A program made the translations under genes and the position numbers. A stretch of DNA of 7,244 nt, taken from assembly GCA_947258465.1 (NCBI GenBank), contig CAMYIQ010000051.1:1-7244 (forward strand), written 5' to 3'. Source of the DNA: an uncultured Erythrobacter sp. Lineage in GTDB: Bacteria; Pseudomonadota; Alphaproteobacteria; Sphingomonadales; Sphingomonadaceae. Position 1 is the stretch's first letter; each line of letters opens with the position of its first letter. The notes beneath the pieces are model-generated. The model did not search any database. It was not told the DNA's origin and saw nothing but the letters and a program-made list of their open reading frames with translations. Below are positions 4,205 through 7,244 of the stretch, one piece after another.

Positions 4205-7144
4205 TCAGCGGCCCGATCCGGCATCGCCAGCGGGTGCCGACTTCGCCAGGTCCTGACCCTGCGGAATGACCGCCAGCCGCCACGCCTCGCGCGAGGCGAA
4301 ATACTTCTGCGCCAGCGCCTGCAGTTCTGCGGGCGGCGTCTGCGTATAATCGGCCAGAAGATATCGCAGCATCGGAACACGGCGGCTGTCCACGGTCGCA
4401 CCTTCCAACTGGTACAGCCAGAACAGATTGCCGGTCGAAGCGCGGCTCACATATTGGCGCAACGGTTCCACCACCCGATTGTACTCGTCTTCGCCAACCG
4501 GCTCGCTGGCCAGTTCCTTCGCGATACGTTCTGCCTCCGCGAAGAAGACGGGCACGTCTTCGGGCCGCAACTGGGCCAATGCGGCGATGCGTCCGCCGCT
4601 GTTCACATCGCTCGGCCAGTCGGAGCGGACCACGGGCGAATAGCTGGCACCGGCATGTTCGCGCATCGCATCCATCAGCCGGTTGTTGAACAGCGAAGCG
4701 AGCACTTCGAGGCGGCGCGATTCGCGCAGATTCTCGACTCCCGCACCGCTCGGCCAGGCCAGGACCGCCGCAGCCTGATTGGCATCCCCGCGATGATAGC
4801 GCACCTCGGTTTCGCCCCCCTCGGGAAATTCCACGGGCCGGTTCAACACCGCCTCCGGGGGCGTCTTGCGCGGTTCTAAGGCGCCGAAGGTCTTGCGCAA
4901 GGTCTCGATCGTCGCATCCTTGTCGAACTCGCCAAAGACCAGCACCTCCACGGGCCCCTGCTTCAGCAAAGGCTCCCACACGGCGCGAAATTCCTCGGGC
5001 GTCGCCGCATCGAGCATGTCCGGCGTCGGCGTGCGGAAACGCGGATCGTTTCCGCGAAGGAGATATTCCAGATCGCGCTGCAGGATTCCGCTCGGATTGG
5101 CGGAATAGCTTTCATAGGCAAGCTTGCCTGCCGCCTTGGCCCGCGCCACCGGATTCGGGTCCCAGCCCGGCATCGCCAGCTTGGCGGCGAAAAGATAGAG
5201 CTGTTCGTCGAGATCCGCCTCGCGCGTTTGCGCATAGAAGGTGAAGGCACCGTCTCCGGTTTGGAACTCGAATCCGAATTTGCGGCCGGTTGAAAGCAGA
5301 TCGAGCTGTTCCTGATCCAGTTCGCCGATACCGGCCCCGATCAGTGCGGCATATCCGAGATTGGCATAGACCGACTGGTCCGCGTCGATTGCCCGGAAAC
5401 CGGCGCCGAAACGGACCTTCACCGCCACGCGGCCGGGTTCCGCATCATTGGCCCAGAGGATCGCCTTGACTCCGTTGGCGAAATCCACGCGTTCTATGTC
5501 GAGCACGCCGATCGGTCCCCGCCCTTCGATCTGCCCCGGCTCGCCGACCGGCGGCAAATCGTCGAACGAAATCGCTTCTGCCGCGATGCGTGCATTGCCA
5601 TCGGCCTCGATCGGTTCGAGCAAGGCGCTGCGAATGGCCTGCTCGCTCGCCTCGTCGGCGGTCGGCGTGACATAGGCGGCACGGATCACGTCGCCCGAGA
5701 ACAGCGCGCGGGTGTGCTCGAGCACCAGTTCCGGCGTTACCGTCTCCCGCATCGAATTGAACACCATCAGAACCGTTTCCGGGGCAGCGATCGCTTCCCG
5801 GATATCGACGGCATTGACGACATCGTCGGCAAGCCGTGGCCCGGGCAGCACACGGCGTTGTTCGACCTGGCTCTTGAACACGATTTCGAACTCGGCGAGT
5901 TCGCGATCGATTTCCTCCTGCGATGGCGGCGTTGCCACAGCATCGGCAATTACGGACCGGATATCGTCGAGAGCGGCCCGCCAGTCTTCGGTCAGCGGCG
6001 CGAAATTAACGAAAGTCATATCGGCCGATCGGCTGACATCGTCCTGGGCGACCTGCGCGTAGAGATAGCTGCCGCCCGCACGCGCACGCGCTTCGAGGCG
6101 GCGATTGATCAGCGCCTGCGCCAGAGCATCCCGCAGCAAGCCTTCATTGTAAGCGACGGTATCCTGAACCGGCCGCCAAGGTCGCATGATCGCATAGGAA
6201 AAGGAGCGCGGCAGATCGGGTTCGACGACAACGCCGATTTCGCCTACCGGATTGGCCGGGTCCGCTCCCGAGGGCGCGACCGGATCACCAAAGTCGGGCG
6301 CAGGAACATATGGCCCCTCGCCCTGCCAGTCGCCGAACCATTTCTCGATCTCCGCGGCGAGTTGCATCGGGTCCATGTCGCCCGCCGCCGAGACCACCAC
6401 GTTCTCGGGTCGGTACCAGCGTTTGTAGAAGGCGCTGACGCTCGCTCCGGTCGCGGCGCCGAGCGTCGCTTCGGTCCCGATCGGAACGCGGTTTGCCAGA
6501 CGCTGGCCCGCAAACAGGATCTTGCGGGACGCATTGCCCGCCCGTTCCGAAGCGCCGCCGCGCTCGCGTTTTTCGGCCAGGACGATCGGCACTTCGGCCC
6601 CGACATTGGTATCGCTGAGGACCGGGGCGCGCACCATGCCCGACAACAGCTTCATGCTTTCGGCCAGCTTGCCCTCGTCGATATTGGGCAGATCGAGCTT
6701 GAAGACCGTTTCGGTCGGGCTGGTATGCGCGTTCGTGTCGCTACCGAAGGTCGCACCGAGACGCTGCCAAGTGGGGATCGCCTCGCCCACGGCGAGATAA
6801 AGGCTTTCGCGGAACAGCAAATGTTCGAGCAAGTGGGCATAGCCCCGCTCGCTATCCTCTTCATGGAGCGAGCCGGCATCGATTCGCACGCGGATCGAAA
6901 CCTGGTCGGGCGGGACACTGTTCTTGCGCACGGCATAGCGCAGGCCGTTCGGCAACTCGCCGAAAATCCATTCCTTGTCGCGCGGAACGTCGCTGCCTTC
7001 GTATATCCACGGCGTTTCATCGGGCTGGGTAACGAATTGGGGCGACGGTTCGGCCGGTTCCTGCGCGAACAAGGGCTGCGGAACGAGCAGCGCGGCGGGA
7101 AGGATGAGCGCGAAACGCCGGAAGGCACGCGAGAAATCAGTCAT
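4205..7144 (-). CDS. Exported M16 (pitrilysin/insulinase) zinc metallopeptidase
   Basis: The product has 979 residues, the size of pitrilysin-type M16 peptidases, which degrade peptides inside a closed two-half chamber. Residues 1-27 form a signal peptide: basic FSRAFRR, a hydrophobic core, and a cleavage site after LFA, so it should act in the periplasm. The first half (about 55-280) has the inverted zinc motif HLLEH (H104, E107 base, H108), with E184 and E191 of an E-x6-E motif offering the third ligand. The following M16_C-like domain is at about 300-500. A second M16 pair follows (about 549-979): GYAALIGAG (597-605) stands where GYAHLLEHL does in the first half, so that half is non-catalytic. 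R822 and Y835 in NNRLMDAMREHAGASYSP match the conserved Arg/Tyr substrate-binding motif. The ATG at 7144 was chosen because it gives a clean signal peptide. Alternatives are the ATG at 7153 and the TTG at 7198. No clear ribosome binding site precedes it. The substrate is unknown. Confidence 0.92.
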   Translation of the reverse strand: MTDFSRAFRRFALILPAALLVPQPLFAQEPAEPSPQFVTQPDETPWIYEGSDVPRDKEWIFGELPNGLRYAVRKNSVPPDQVSIRVRIDAGSLHEEDSERGYAHLLEHLLFRESLYLAVGEAIPTWQRLGATFGSDTNAHTSPTETVFKLDLPNIDEGKLAESMKLLSGMVRAPVLSDTNVGAEVPIVLAEKRERGGASERAGNASRKILFAGQRLANRVPIGTEATLGAATGASVSAFYKRWYRPENVVVSAAGDMDPMQLAAEIEKWFGDWQGEGPYVPAPDFGDPVAPSGADPANPVGEIGVVVEPDLPRSFSYAIMRPWRPVQDTVAYNEGLLRDALAQALINRRLEARARAGGSYLYAQVAQDDVSRSADMTFVNFAPLTEDWRAALDDIRSVIADAVATPPSQEEIDRELAEFEIVFKSQVEQRRVLPGPRLADDVVNAVDIREAIAAPETVLMVFNSMRETVTPELVLEHTRALFSGDVIRAAYVTPTADEASEQAIRSALLEPIEADGNARIAAEAISFDDLPPVGEPGQIEGRGPIGVLDIERVDFANGVKAILWANDAEPGRVAVKVRFGAGFRAIDADQSVYANLGYAALIGAGIGELDQEQLDLLSTGRKFGFEFQTGDGAFTFYAQTREADLDEQLYLFAAKLAMPGWDPNPVARAKAAGKLAYESYSANPSGILQRDLEYLLRGNDPRFRTPTPDMLDAATPEEFRAVWEPLLKQGPVEVLVFGEFDKDATIETLRKTFGALEPRKTPPEAVLNRPVEFPEGGETEVRYHRGDANQAAAVLAWPSGAGVENLRESRRLEVLASLFNNRLMDAMREHAGASYSPVVRSDWPSDVNSGGRIAALAQLRPEDVPVFFAEAERIAKELASEPVGEDEYNRVVEPLRQYVSRASTGNLFWLYQLEGATVDSRRVPMLRYLLADYTQTPPAELQALAQKYFASREAWRLAVIPQGQDLAKSAPAGDAGSGR

Positions 7145-7177
7145 GCAGGGCATATAGGCGGGCCAAGCGTGAAGGCT

Positions 7178-7183
7178 AGGTGA
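7178..7183 (+). promoter_or_regulatory. Ribosome binding site of the rightmost plus-strand gene
   Basis: AGGTGA lies seven bases before the ATG at 7191, an ideal distance. It favours this start over the ATG at 7184, which touches the site and is in another frame. Confidence 0.45.
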
Positions 7184-7190
7184 ATGTTCG

Positions 7191-7244
7191 ATGGACAAGC
7201 GATCCTTCCTTGTCCCGGCTTCGCGCGCTTCCTACATCGTGACC
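7191..7244 (+). CDS. Start of a divergent gene, cut by window edge
   Basis: An open frame beginning MDKRSFLVPASRASYIVT runs to the window edge behind a well-placed AGGTGA. It would be transcribed away from the M16 peptidase gene, leaving only 46 bases between the two start codons, so promoters must overlap one or both leaders. Eighteen codons are too few to name a family. The reverse frame over the same bases is also open for some distance, so the end of a minus-strand gene cannot be ruled out. Confidence 0.4.
   Translation, partial: MDKRSFLVPASRASYIVT

Noticed and set aside
5714..7183. Plus-strand open frame of about 489 codons opposite the peptidase N-terminal half
   Set aside because: The opposite strand encodes a signal peptide and HLLEH zinc motif in a family-length protein; the antisense product has no motif and no credible binding site.
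7145..7198. Peptidase start at the TTG (7198) or ATG (7153)
   Set aside because: Both would place extra residues ahead of an otherwise normal signal peptide, and neither has a better binding site. The 7153 start cannot be fully excluded.

Overview
The window looks like chromosomal DNA from an alphaproteobacterium, most likely of the Sphingomonadales/Erythrobacteraceae type. This is inferred from the moderately high GC content and the overall look of the encoded proteins; no marker gene settles it. The window is gene-dense. I see no tRNA, rRNA, CRISPR array, insertion sequence or prophage signature. Almost everything is on the minus strand, so genes read from right to left.

Layout in reading order. 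At the far right edge (7191-7244) a plus-strand gene seems to begin with a good ribosome binding site and run out of the window. Divergent from it is a 979-residue exported M16 zinc metallopeptidase (4205-7144) with a signal peptide, an active N-terminal half carrying HLLEH, and a C-terminal half in which the same site has decayed. A 122-base gap containing two small hairpins and a possible 18-codon upstream frame leads into a class II DAHP synthase (2709-4082), the first enzyme of the shikimate pathway. A 190-base gap follows. Then comes a two-gene ergothioneine operon: egtB (1259-2518), the iron-dependent sulfoxide synthase, and egtD (261-1259), the histidine trimethyltransferase. Their stop and start codons share a base (TAATG). 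After a 51-base gap holding a perfect 7-bp inverted repeat, the window ends in the first 69 codons of a small membrane protein (1-209).

Functionally, EgtD converts histidine to hercynine with S-adenosylmethionine, and EgtB joins hercynine to a cysteine-type thiol with O2. No egtA, egtC or egtE is present. EgtB has a Tyr-Tyr pair at residues 89-90 and lacks the aspartate of the mycobacterial active site. It therefore resembles the alternative (Chloracidobacterium-type) EgtB that can use free cysteine. That would explain a minimal egtBD operon, with the final C-S lyase encoded elsewhere. The DAHP synthase and the peptidase are housekeeping or envelope genes with no obvious link to ergothioneine.

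I do not see a clearly new multi-gene system. The points most worth a second look are the EgtB active-site variant, the leader region in front of the DAHP synthase, the pseudo-active-site duplication in the peptidase, and the short palindromic elements between genes.
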